From: Phlebopus portentosus
Lineage: Eukaryota; Basidiomycota; Agaricomycetes; Boletales; Boletinellaceae
DNA: 64,000 nt
Direction of reading: 5' to 3'
Assembly (NCBI GenBank): GCA_037892935.1
Contig: JAYXKI010000005.1
Location: 1,674,001 to 1,738,000 of the forward strand
The stretch's first letter is position 1. The number at the start of each line of letters is the position of its first letter. The position numbers and the translations under genes are program-made. The notes beneath the pieces are model-generated. The model saw nothing but the letters and a program-made list of their open reading frames with translations, was not told where the DNA came from and did not search any database. Of the stretch, positions 12,509 through 27,032 are shown piece after piece.

Positions 12509-12631
12509 TGGACCAGGTTACAAACTCGCCCTCAGAGGGCGCGCTTCAAGTCTCGGCATATGCCGAGCGCACGTTCTCCAATAAGAATTGTAATTTTTAT
12601 CGCTCTGCGAATTACATTACATTCTGTCGCA
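12509..12631. promoter_or_regulatory. Shared bidirectional promoter, TFB1 / HAD phosphatase
   Basis: Only 123 bp separate the divergent start codons. A CCAAT core is present at about 12509 (ATTGG on the plus strand) and another candidate CCAAT at about 12575. No TATA box is obvious. Function is inferred from position. Confidence 0.35.
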
Positions 12632-13723
12632 ATGGTAGAAACTGTGACACGGCAGCTCGTCGTATTTGATTTCGACTGGTGTGTGTCTTAAAGTAATTAA
12701 TAGCTCTGCTAGGAAGTCTAATGAGCCAACAGGTCTCTATGCGACCAGGATACAGATAGATGGATCTTTGAGGTCCTCGCACCTCATCTGCGCAGAAAGA
12801 TGAAGAATCTAAAACCTACCGTGCAATGGACAGATCTTGTGTATTTATCTTTATCCTTTGTGATTGACTGATCTGCTGCTAAAGAGCTCTCTCTTTGCAT
12901 TACTTAGCGCACAGTCTCTACGGGAAGTCAACGCAGAGGGCAAGTCTCGAGAAGAAATTGAGAATGCGCTGAGAATTATACCTTTTGTCTGTGCATTTAC
13001 TTCCGATGATAATATCGTCTAAGTGGTCTTTTCCTTGATTTTGTAGCATCCTGCTATGATCCGCGCACTGAACAAACTGAAGTCAAGGACGGATCTTGAT
13101 ACCACTTTCTTCATACTCTCGAACTCGAACTCAGTTTTTATCTCCACGATCCTCAAAGTACGATTTATCAAACCCGCGGTACCGCGTGTGATGCTCAAAC
13201 CTTTTTACAGGAGAAGAATTTGGCACACTTATTTGATTCTGTCGTCACGAACCCAGCCGAATGGGATGCTTCAGGATTGCTTAAGTTGCAGAGAAGGATT
13301 GATCCCTCTGACCCACAGCATAATTGCAAGATAGGCTGCAGCCCAAATATGTGCAAAGGTTCGCCATTCATTGGTCTACTCAATGAACAGGCTGATGGGT
13401 ATGCCGGTACCGCAGGTGACGAGCTAGATGCTTTCTTGAAGGGCCACGAGCCGTACGACCGCGTCGTCTATGTCGGAGATGGCAGTAATGACTTCTGTCC
13501 AGTCATCAGACTTCGAGAGCACGTATACCATCTTTATGCAACCATCAATCCTTTGCTTATCAATATTTTTATTTATTTATTTGTGTTATACAGACAAGAC
13601 ATGATCTTATGTAGGACTTACAGAGGTCTGCAACGCCGGATTGAAAAGGAAGGTGGTCTTAGATGCCAAGTGAACTATTGGGGAGGTGCATGGGAGGTCG
13701 AAGAATACTTTGACCAGTTATGA
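12632..13723 (+). CDS. PHOSPHO1-type HAD-superfamily phosphatase
   Basis: Predicted Mg-dependent phosphatase of the PHOSPHO1/PHOSPHO2 branch of the HAD superfamily, whose known members act on phosphoethanolamine, phosphocholine or pyridoxal phosphate. Exon 1 (ATG at 12632) ends in VVFDFDW; the splice at about 12676-12730 restores DFDWSLCDQDTD, the nucleophile motif DxDx(S/T). Motif II is FFILSNSN (about 13110). Downstream come the family's Cys-rich block (H-N-C-K-I-G-C-S-P-N-M-C-K) and motif IV GDGSNDFCP (about 13475). An intron at about 13518-13592 separates LREH from DMILCRTYRGLQRR. The stop is at 13721-13723. Total length is about 270 residues, normal for the family. The natural substrate cannot be read from sequence. 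All catalytic motifs are present. Confidence 0.88.
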
Positions 13724-13924
13724 TTTTATTCATACTCTTTAGGCTGAATACCATCAAGCAGGGCTGGTTTGTAAGAGCAGGACGGATAGAAGCAACTCGA
13801 TTAGAGTTGGTCAATGAAACGAGATTGCTCGTTCATTGCTAGGGATTGGACGATAAATGCAATCACGATGCATAGGAAATTATGTATGCACATATACAGG
13901 TATATCTGGCCCAAATAAAGTCTG

Positions 13925-14439
13925 GTGGTGATTACATCCTTATTGGAAACGAGGCGACTATGATCCCCGGCATTCTTGAGCAATCCACCCACGTAGAGTT
14001 GCTTGTGCGTATACAGGTCTCAAGCGTGTCCCCGTTCGGATTAATGGAGTGAATCCACTTCATGTCCATCTGATAAAGTCGTCGTGCCCCATGCACCACA
14101 CGCACTGGAGAAATAATCGTTTTAAGGCGTTTTACTGTTTAGGCAGGAACCGCCGGGCTTCATATTCGACGCAACAGGTCGATTTGCCTCGAAGACAACT
14201 GGAAAGTCTTCGAAGGATCGATCCTTCGTAACAAAGTTGAGCAACCATGGTGGCGGAGTTGCCTGCCTTTATCGCATTTTACATGCTTTACCTGCAATTC
14301 CCGAGATCGCGTTGATTCAGGATCACGCGTAAGAGCTCGGACAGTATACAGAGATAGCTACCGTCCACTCTAGGAACGAGTAAGGCATCTATGACTGCGA
14401 TGCCTGCGATGCCTTACGCGCCAGTTGCGCTTCTGACAT
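13925..14439 (-). pseudogene. Decayed NmrA-like gene, copy 1 (middle deleted)
   Basis: This is a broken copy of the intact NmrA-like gene at 14829-16132. The segment 13925-14225 matches the 3' part of that gene (the region encoding the Trp-rich C-terminus, with ATTCTTGAGCAAT, CTCAAGCGTGTCCCC and GATAAAGTCGTCGTGCC in common). The segment 14295-14439 matches its 5' end, including the start codon region and the Rossmann-loop codons, but with a duplicated GCGATGCC unit that breaks the loop. Roughly 800 bp between the two parts, covering most of the coding region, is missing. Frame is lost several times. It cannot encode a working enzyme. Confidence 0.8.
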
Positions 14440-14544
14440 TGTGACTGTATAGCTTCAGACAAGTGACTTTAGATTGCTCAATGTTCTAACGAAAAGCAAG
14501 AGCTCCTGGCTCCTCTAAAGGCCATCAGCTAAACCTGAAGAACA

Positions 14545-14712
14545 TATATCTCGGGCAGAACACGTAAACCCGATCTTGCTTTCAAATACATGCAGCTTGG
14601 GAAATGAGAATCCGAGTTAGCGAAAGCACTTGTCTTCATTACAGTCGTAATAAATCTGATGGACAGTGAACTCGGAGCACATAGTTTATAGCCCGATAGC
14701 CCGAAGTTCGGG
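14545..14712. repeat. Duplicated NmrA 5'-flank, copy A (pair with 16289-16448)
   Basis: This stretch upstream of pseudogene copy 1 resembles 16289-16448 upstream of the intact copy: TCGGGCAGAA, GTAAACCCGATCTTGCTTTCAAAT, GAGCACATA and GCCCGA..GCCCGAAG blocks occur in the same order. It shows that the duplication unit included the promoter as well as the gene. The rest of the gap 14440-14828 shows nothing recognisable. Confidence 0.65.
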
Positions 14713-14828
14713 CCATACGTACAGTAGCTGTAGTAGACAAAACATTTGTACTTGCTCATCATTCAGAACCGACAGGCTACAACACCTACTACGGGTAGCC
14801 AATTGAAAACGAAAGCGACGTGAACTGA

Positions 14829-16132
14829 TTAAAGCTTCGCAATGATGTCCCTATTCAGAGCAAGGTGACCGTGGTCCTCGACATTCTTGAGCAATTTGTC
14901 CCGCATATGACCCGTGTAGTTGTTTGCGCGCATCCAGCTCTCAAGCGTATCACCGTCCGGATTAGCGGAGCGGATCCACCTCATGTCGCGTTTGATAATG
15001 TCGTCGCGCCACATACGCCAAAAGGCTCTATAGGAATGATAGTCAAATACTTTACTCTCGAGACGAGAAGGTAAAAGTACCCACGAGAAATTCTTGCGCC
15101 AGGTCGTACTGCCTGGCTTCATATCTGAGGCTACAGGTTGCTCCGTATTGCGGAAGTTTTCCATCCATTCGTCCACGGTCTGACGAACGAACACGGCCTT
15201 CTGGCCCGTAACGCGCTTGAACGTCTCGACGACGCCATCAGGACCATCCCAACCGACTATTTGGCTTGCAACCTCGAGATCTTTACCTGAAACTTCATGA
15301 CGATGGTCAAATGAATAACGGGCGAAGAAGCCGAGATCGCGTAGACTAATCATTGGGACACGGCCGTTTCCAATTGGAGAGGCGAAGACGAAAGTACCAT
15401 CGGGACGTTGTGTAAGTGGTGCGAACATGCCCTACCAATTATCATGAGACGAATAAGAAATGAGCTCTGAGCGATGCATTAACTTACGATCTTCAGCATG
15501 TCCATGTATGGTCCAGTAGTGACCACGCTCCACGTCATACCGTTCTCACTTGTATCCGTAGGCTGAGCTTTCAACCAGTCCGCGATACGTCCTTTACCAT
15601 CATAGTGCTCTACTTTGTAGTCCGGATTATAGTTGGCTTTCTACATATGACATTAGCCTGAATCGCGTGGAACAAACCCTCGAATAAAATTCATACCTTC
15701 GTAACATAGTCGAGATTACTCCAGATGTAGTGACGAACGCTGCCGATCTGTTTAGCAAGCTCGAAAATTCGCAGTCCAGCATAAACTTCGCGAAGTTCGC
15801 CAACAGTAAATCCATCGGTATTAGCCCATACGCCATACACGCCTTTCATGGCTTCGTAGACGGTCGGGAAGTCTTCAAAGGAACCTTCACAACACAATTT
15901 AAGGACAAGGACAATCTTACCCGAGTAAAGAAGCGACTTGCTTACCTTTGACGCATTCTACTCCTTTTGCCTTCAGCTCTAGCGAGCGCTTTGATTCGGG
16001 ATCGCGTGTGAGAGCTCGGACAGCATACGGTGATGGGATACTATCCGCCCCAGGAGCAAGTAGTGCATCGATGACTGCGATGCCTTGCGCGCCAGTTGCA
16101 CCAATGACGAGGATGAGTTTCTGTCCAGACAT
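14829..16132 (-). CDS. NmrA-like NAD(P)-binding Rossmann protein (intact copy)
   Basis: Atypical short-chain dehydrogenase of the NmrA/HSCARG/isoflavone-reductase-like group; members bind NAD(P) and serve as redox sensors or reductases. The start at 16132 (MSGQKLILVIGATGAQG) places the GxxGxxG dinucleotide loop at the very N-terminus; an in-frame upstream ATG at 16192 would add 20 residues without a motif. Four exons read in frame: KGVECVKG / SFEDFPTVYEAMKGVYGVW..HYIWSNLDYVTK / KANYNPDYKVEHYDGKGRIADWLK..MTWSVVTTGPYMD / MFAPL..FVFASPIG..MISLRDLGFFA..DHRHEVSGKDLEVASQ. The C-terminus is Trp-rich and ends IIAKL at 14829. It is flanked on both sides by decayed copies, so it is the survivor of a local triplication. 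The substrate is unknown. Confidence 0.88.
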
Positions 16133-17129
16133 TCTCGGCAGATTGAGTGTTTCCAAAGGATTCGGATTGCTCAATATCCTTGAGGAATACAAAAGATCTC
16201 AGACACTTTTAAAGCCTTTCAACCAAGCCTCGGGTATAGTCCGAGAGAGCCATATCTCAGCGGATTCAGGAGGAGATTGGGAATCATACTCGGGCAGAAT
16301 ATGTAAACCCGATCTTGCTTTCAAATCTGGTCAGTAGTAGGGTTCAACTTGCTTAGATGGCAGCAAAATCAACTGACTTCATTACGAGCCCGGCGAGCTT
16401 GATAAGTAGTGAAGTCAGAGCACATAATTTATTGCCCGAAGCCCGAGTAATGCCAGTATTGCTCGGTAAACTAAAACTCTGTAAGAGCCGCGAAAACGCA
16501 ACTTCTCCGTCATTTTGGGAATTGCCAGAGAACCGGCGAATCAAGAGAAACCTAACAAGTGGCCCCATTAGGCACCAAAGCTGATGAACCGACCGTCGAA
16601 AATCCCACAGTCCGGAAATCATAGAAACGAGGGTCCACTAGACCAGTAATGTTCTCTTATACGGCACATGACCATCGTAGATGACTTCAATAATTTGCAT
16701 GAAAGGTCGTAGATAGCCTTCTCGTCACATTGCCCGAGGCAGATGGTCGTGGCAAGCGTCAAGAAACCCTCCAGCCGATGCCGAAGGCTCAAAATCCGGC
16801 AATAGCCGAAGACACTGGTTTAGTGCTAACAAATATAAGCTCAAACTACGTACAATTTCTAGTGCAGCCTATGAATGAACATTCCATTTCTTAGACTCTT
16901 CCTCGAAACTTCTCCTAGCACTTACAATATGCAGTCCTGAATGTACTTTAGAACGCAATTGATAAAAAGGGTCATACAGAATTGAGAGCAAGACAACTGG
17001 TTTGCTAGTCCAGATCCGGGTAAGGACATTAAATAGACAGGCATCATACTGACTTAACCTGAATCTGCAAGGATAGACATAAGAAGCGGCAGCATCTAAA
17101 ACGTCAGTCTCGACTACAGCTTCGAGACC
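16133..17129. other. Intergenic; duplicated NmrA promoter only
   Basis: The part 16289-16448 is the second copy of the duplicated 5' flank described at 14545. Beyond it, to 17129, reading frames are short and on both strands show no conserved motif. No gene is called here. Confidence 0.5.
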
Positions 17130-18326
17130 ACATCCTCACTGATAGCCACGTAGGCATGGTCCCCGACAATTTTAAACACAGTATCAAACTGTCCAGTATT
17201 TTATGCGCACGCATCCAGCTTTCGAGAGTGTCACCGTTGAGGTTGACGGATCGGATAAACTTCATGCCTCGTTTGATAACATCATCCCATCATAAGCGCC
17301 AGAACGCACTGAAGAGAAATATCCTTTTGGTCTAGGTAATGCTGAAGGTAAGGTATAAAACTACTTACGAGAAGCTCTTGCGCCAAGTGGTGCTACCAAG
17401 ATCCGCATCCGCCGCAACAAGATTATCCGTGTTGGAGAAATTCGCCATCTATTCGCCTATGGTCTGCCGGACGTACACGGCTTTCTGTCTCGTAGCGTGT
17501 TTGAACGTCTCGACAAGTCCGTCTGGGCCGTCCCATACAGCCATCTCGCTCGCGATCTCGAGATCTTTGCCGGAGACGTCGTGGCGATGGTCGGATGAAT
17601 AACCTGCGAAGAATCCGATGTCGCGCAGGCTAATCAACGCAACGTGACCATCTCCGACGGGAGAGGCGAAAACGAAAGTACCATCCACGCCCCGTGTGAT
17701 GGGTCCAATCATGGGCTACCGGTAGTTGCACGATAAAAATTAGAAGAAGTTGTCTTTCACCTTCACTCGTATCCGAGGGTGTGGCCTTCATCCAATCAGC
17801 AATGCGTCCCTTATCATCATGGTGCTCAGACCTATAGTCTGAGTTGTAATTTTCTTTCTGCACTGTAATTTCATCTTAAAGCATACGCGGAGATACATAT
17901 TATTAACTTACCTTCGAAACATAGTCAAGGCTGCTCAAAATATAATGACAAACGGTGCCGATCTGTTTGACAAGCTCAAAGATGCGCATTTCAGCGTAGA
18001 TCCCGCAAGCCTCCCCGACTGTGAAGCTGTCAGTGTTGTTCCAAACACCGTAAACACCCATAAACTGCCGGAAAGTCCTCAAAAGAAACTTTTAAGTCAT
18101 GAGTCATGAGTATAAAATGTCATTTCGAAGGAGAAGTGCTTACCTTTGGCAAGTTCCACTCCTTTTCCTTCATCTCTTGAGCGCGCTTCGGGTCAGGTTC
18201 GCGCGTGAGTGCCCTAACGGCGTACGGAGATGGACTTCCATCCGCTCCTGGAGAAAGTAAAGCATCAATAACTGCAATGCCTTGGGCGCCCGTCGCGCCG
18301 ATGACAAGGATGAGCTTTCTAGACAT
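17130..18326 (-). pseudogene. Decayed NmrA-like gene, copy 3
   Basis: Full-length but disabled relative of the gene at 14829-16132, in the same orientation. The start region (18324-18326, MSRKLILVIGATGAQGIAV) is intact, but one base is missing near 18160, so the expected K-G-V-E-L-A-K reads K-E-W-N-L-P-K. Exon 2 has lost about ten bases at SFEDFPAVY, which removes the E-A-M-K codons and shifts frame. Part of exon 3 (the counterpart of MTWSVVTTGPYMD) is gone. A Trp codon equivalent to VDEW has become TAG (17449-17451). The stretch between, GTFVFASPVGDGHVALISLRD.., remains readable (17449-17712), so decay looks fairly recent. Confidence 0.85.
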
Positions 18327-19245
18327 GCTGTAGTTAGTCGTTCTATGTAACTGGAAAAAGTATGTAATTTCTGGCCATCCTAAATGCTTTTCGGTCAAGC
18401 GTGGAGAAGTGATAGGCGGCTCAGAAGCCACTAGATACCTCGGACGGGATGAATAAGCCCTTGCATAATCCCGAAGCCTAGTAAGCAATAGAAATCAAAA
18501 TAACTTGATCACGGCGGAATTGCTTGATTTTTAGCTTTCGCCGACGAAAGAACCTGTGGTTGAGAATCTTCCCTTGGTCAACACGAAAGCCGTGTTGTCC
18601 GAAGCCCGAGAAAATACTATGATAGCCTTGAGACCTTTGAAGAAGTCATAGCTTCGTCGTTCCGTCGCCAGAGCCAGTGAGCACAACGCCAGGATTCAGG
18701 AGAACCAATCAGTGCCATTGATGTCAGGTGCAGACACGGGACCTAGTGTCCGATAGTTGAACAGTCGGATTATCAGAAGGTACGGTTCGGAAGCAAACAC
18801 CATGAGAGTCAGTAACCACTGACAACTTGAAGATCATACCCTGCAGCACATGATCGCCCAAAGCGTCAACGAACTGTAGATAATGCGCCGTCACAATTGC
18901 AAGGTATCATGTACATCAGGGGCATGTGGAAGTGGGGAAGAGAGTCAAAAAAAAAATAGCAATCATCCACAGCGCAGCATACTCATGCGGAAGGACGAAG
19001 GGAAAAAATGTGACTGCGCATCAACGCAGTGTGAAGAATTATAAATTGGCTGGGTGTTCCGTGTCATGGGTAGGGAAGAGCGGCAATTGAAGAAGTCAAA
19101 GGTTTTTGAACGGGGACAAATTGGAAGAAAAATATCATCAGATTGGTGGATGGTTGGCACGACGGCGATCACAGTCCGAAGCATATCGACACGATGTGAG
19201 TGCATTGAGTTGAGACAAAAGGAAGCAGTCTAGAACCTGTCAATC
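18327..19245. other. Intergenic, no gene recognised
   Basis: Contains the 5' flank of NmrA copy 3, with a short CCGAAGCCCGAG block (about 18598) shared with the other copies, and the 3' flank of YAK1. An A(9) run lies at about 18948. Open frames are short and lack conserved motifs. Confidence 0.5.
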
Positions 19246-23644
<4,399 letters not shown>

Positions 23645-23926
23645 CGGACGATGAAAATTAATGCTAAATTACGGGACAATTCTGCCGTCTTGAGGCACGG
23701 CGAGGGTAGCGAAGTTGGCGAGGAGGACGAAAGAGAGGGACTGCTGGTGGATTGAGGCCGAGAGTGAGCTGAACTGAGCTGAGACGAGACGAGCCTGAAC
23801 TCGACGAGTGAGTGACACACACGTCAACAAGCGTAACGCCCTCTCTCGTGGTTCAGGGCAATATTTAATATTATTTTCATGCACTTGTATTGTAGTATTT
23901 TGTATTTTATATATTGCGCATATACT

Positions 23927-24559
23927 CTATTGTTCAAGCTCCCTCAACGTCTCGACAACTCGCTTTTCCGCGTCAAGTGCTAATTTGGGTCCATGCCCCA
24001 TGGAGAGAAACGCAGGAGGTACATCAATCGACAGGAATATCTGCCTTTTAAATCGTCGTGCTAAACACAATAAACGTGAATTTGTGAAAGTTGGATGGAA
24101 AAAAGAGTCATATCAGTCCTTTTGCACCCGCAGAAGACGACACAACCACAAACCAAGCCTCTGAGCCATTGGTAGTGCCAGATCAGACGAAGAAGCGCGT
24201 AGAAGAGAAGTCCCAGAAGGCGGTACGTTATTCTTCATCAAAAGAAGTCAGCAAAATAATAAGCCACACGGTCCATAACATATGAGAATGGACCATACAG
24301 AGAGAGGCGGCATAGCACACGCCCAATCTCGACACAAACTCCCATTTTGAGGGGCCATTTCCACCGCCTCACGATCTTCGGCACTTCTTGCGTTCGTCGG
24401 GCCAACCCAGAGCATGTACGAATCTACCAGGCGGGTCACTTGGACGACGAGGGCGGGCGATGCGTCGTCTTGTGGCTGGAAGTATTTTAGTTGAGTCTCA
24501 ATCATCATGAGTGGTGAAGGACTGAAGGAAGCCGCGTGTTGGCTGTTGACGGGAGGCAT
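23927..24559 (-). CDS. Proteasome assembly chaperone 4 (PAC4/Poc4-like)
   Basis: Small chaperone that pairs with PAC3 to guide alpha-ring assembly of the 20S proteasome. Exon 1 (start 24559) has QVTRLVDSYMLWVGPT, which matches the human PAC4 core R-L-T-D-S-L-F-L-W-V-G. After a short intron, exon 2 (about 24175-24255) gives VPPSGTSLLRASSSDLALPMAQRL, comparable to the P-V-S-T-S-L-L..G-L-A-Q-R-L-A block. Exon 3 gives ARRFKRQIFLSIDVPP and ends VETLRELEQ at the stop 23927-23929. Total length is about 157 residues, close to the family norm. Three phase-consistent splice junctions support the model. Sequence identity in this family is low, so the call rests on the order of these three blocks. Divergent from the zf-GRF gene. 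Confidence 0.82.
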
Positions 24560-24727
24560 AGTTGACCTGTGAAGTTAAGCGCTCGCGTAGACGCGGACCG
24601 ACTTGAGCATCAACACCGACTGCGACACCACCATTTCTCTCGTCATTGGGACACCCACTCTCCACTATATGTTCAATTTATTTTAATAGCAAGCGGGATT
24701 TACGAGTCCACTAAATTGCCACCGTTG
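24560..24727. promoter_or_regulatory. Shared bidirectional promoter, PAC4 / zf-GRF gene
   Basis: The two divergent start codons are 168 bp apart. An ATTGG (reverse CCAAT) core is visible at about 24643. Nothing else is recognised. Function is inferred from position. Confidence 0.35.
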
Positions 24728-27032
24728 ATGTCACAAACATCTACCGTCCTTTCTTGGTCTCAGTCTCAGTCGCAGTCTCAGAGTCAGAGTCAGAGTCGGA
24801 ATCAGAACAAGAAATATGGACCAACGGGCAAATCGCAAGTCCACTCTGCCGGATGCCTCCAGGACGGCCAAATCGTCTGTGCTTGTGATAAGCCTGCTGC
24901 AAGGAAAATAAGCAGGTCCGTGATTAGAACAAGTATTGCTGCGCGTTCAGCCTTGTTTAAGCTTATTCGTATGCTGTTATTCTTAGGACAGCAAGGAATC
25001 CTGATAGGTATGCGTATACTGCGCTCCTTAACGCTCATTCAGGCCTTTCACGAATAACATCTAGGCCATTCTACCACTGCGCGACTGACCTATGCAAGTT
25101 CTGGAGTACGTATACCCCGGCGTCTTTGTGTCGTATCTTCGCCTTTTCCTAGGATTGATCACTAGTACTGACGCTGAATTCCTTCACATCTTCACCTCCT
25201 ATCATCGCCGCCCACATATATGAGCAGAATGGGAAAGCGAGCTCTTCGGCACGGGTTTGTTCTTTCCCCAAGGTCAACCTCACAACCAGGTGCCCGAGTC
25301 GAAATCTTCATTGAAACAAGAGAGCCCATCAGCATCACCGCCCACGTCCAAAGCACCTGTCACTACCGGTCCAAATTCAAATCAAAACGGACCTCAGATA
25401 ACGACTCCTCTATCCCTTCTCCCATCTACTAAGAGAAGCTACGCACACATGTCGACGGGAGGCTCGCGCCCCGTTCCTAAAGCGCGCCAGGAAATAACTG
25501 AGGAAGAGCGAGCTGCTGCGAAAGCTCGTAGGGATGAGAGCATTCGTCTCGCTCTTTTGGAACACGGGGGAGAGGATGACGAGGATGGACATGCGGATGC
25601 TGATGATGAAAAGGAAGCACACAAGGAGCGAGGAGATGTAAACCCAGGACATGAATCAAGCGATGACGAGTATATTGGGCCTGCGATTAAGAAAACACGC
25701 TTTGCGACTGCCATCAAGGTGGAAGAGGATGAGTCCACAACGCTTGGGTCTCAATCGCAATCACAGTCACAGACTCAAGTGCCCAGCACGCCGCCACGTC
25801 GCTCCGCAGTGTCTTTTAACACCCAGCTTCCAACCCCCTTACAGACCTTAGATCGCAGAAGCACAGTGACGACGGGTACTGGCGTAGATCTGGTTATAGA
25901 CGATTTCTACGAAGCCGAAGGCCCGCCTTCGCCGACCTCCTTTACCAAAGCCGCTCAACGCGCGAAAGAAAGAGAAAGGCTTAACGCCCTAAAGGACAAA
26001 GAAGTACACAATTCTGTGTCTTCTCTCAAATTATCAGTGGACAAGGGAAAGGCTCGCGAGGATTTGGGCAAGTCCACTAACGGAGAAAACGTCCGTCTCT
26101 TTTCACTTTACTTCTTCAAGCTCTTACTTAGGCTATGGTCTTGTTTCTCGACTGCTTTCGTCTTTGTACAGAACCTAGAAAACAACTTCAATCGTACTTC
26201 CCCTCGTTTTGAATTTTCCGATCCTGGTCCTTCTAGTCAACGGGCCTCTCAGGAAAGACGACATGACCGTGCGCATGATCATGACATCGAGCGGGAACTC
26301 AAGACAGAGAGCTTCGCCTTGCAGCTCGCATCAACTATAATCGGGACAAGTTCCAATATACGAACACCGACACCGACAGCGGTCACCGATTCAAACAGCC
26401 AACCAAACTTCAGCCAGAATCGGAGCGGCCCACAGAGCGACGAAAAGCACTTCAACATTACCACTTCGCAACTCCCCGAACCGTCCCAATATTCTTCGCA
26501 GAATCCCTCGCAGCTCTCACAGCAAACACGCTCTTCGTCGCCTCTCCGATCTGCTCTGTCAGAAATGGCCGCACAGCAAACAGCTCTCCAAACCGCACTT
26601 TCTATCATGGCTGCACAACAAACGACACTCGAGACGACATTGCATGACTACACGTCCGAGTCCGAGAAGACGACGCGGAAGGTGAAGGCGCTGGAGAAGA
26701 GCGTGTCGTGTAAGGATAGGGAGATCGGGAGGCTTAGGATGCAGGTCGAAGAGTGCGTTGATTGTTTCTCTTGTATTGTTTTTGCGTCCCTTTTTGTTTG
26801 TTTTGCCTTCGTCCTCGCACTTTCCCTTCTCTTGTCTGCTTCTTCGATGGATGTTTGCTTACGATGACGATTATTGGCAGTTTAAGAAGACGCAACGCCG
26901 AGTGAGTACATCTCTTTTCCACAGCAGCTTCTATAGTACGTTGCTGATCCCCGTATACCCAGGTTGGAAGCGTTCCAGGTCCGATTCGAGCATTTCAAGC
27001 GAACGGCGCCTGGGCCGTGCTCATCAAATTGA
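24728..27032 (+). CDS. zf-GRF zinc-finger protein with SQ clusters and coiled-coil C-terminus
   Basis: The ATG at 24728 opens a Ser-Gln repeat (about residues 9-21). Four short exons then rebuild a GRF zinc finger: CACDKPAARKISR / TARNPDR / PFYHCATDLCKFW / TEWESELFGTG, with ligands C-x-C and C-x4-C and the F-W signature (about residues 49-81). GRF fingers bind single-stranded DNA in repair and recombination proteins such as APE2, NEIL3 and TOP3A. The large exon from 25248 is acidic and Ser-rich with more SQ runs (GSQSQSQSQTQ; SQYSSQNPSQLSQQ), a basic KKTR patch, an intron near 26090-26170, and a C-terminal coiled coil. The last two exons (26882-26902 and 26963-27032) give DLRRRNAELEAFQVRFEHFK and stop at 27030-27032. 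The zinc finger is clear; overall function is unknown. Confidence 0.82.
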
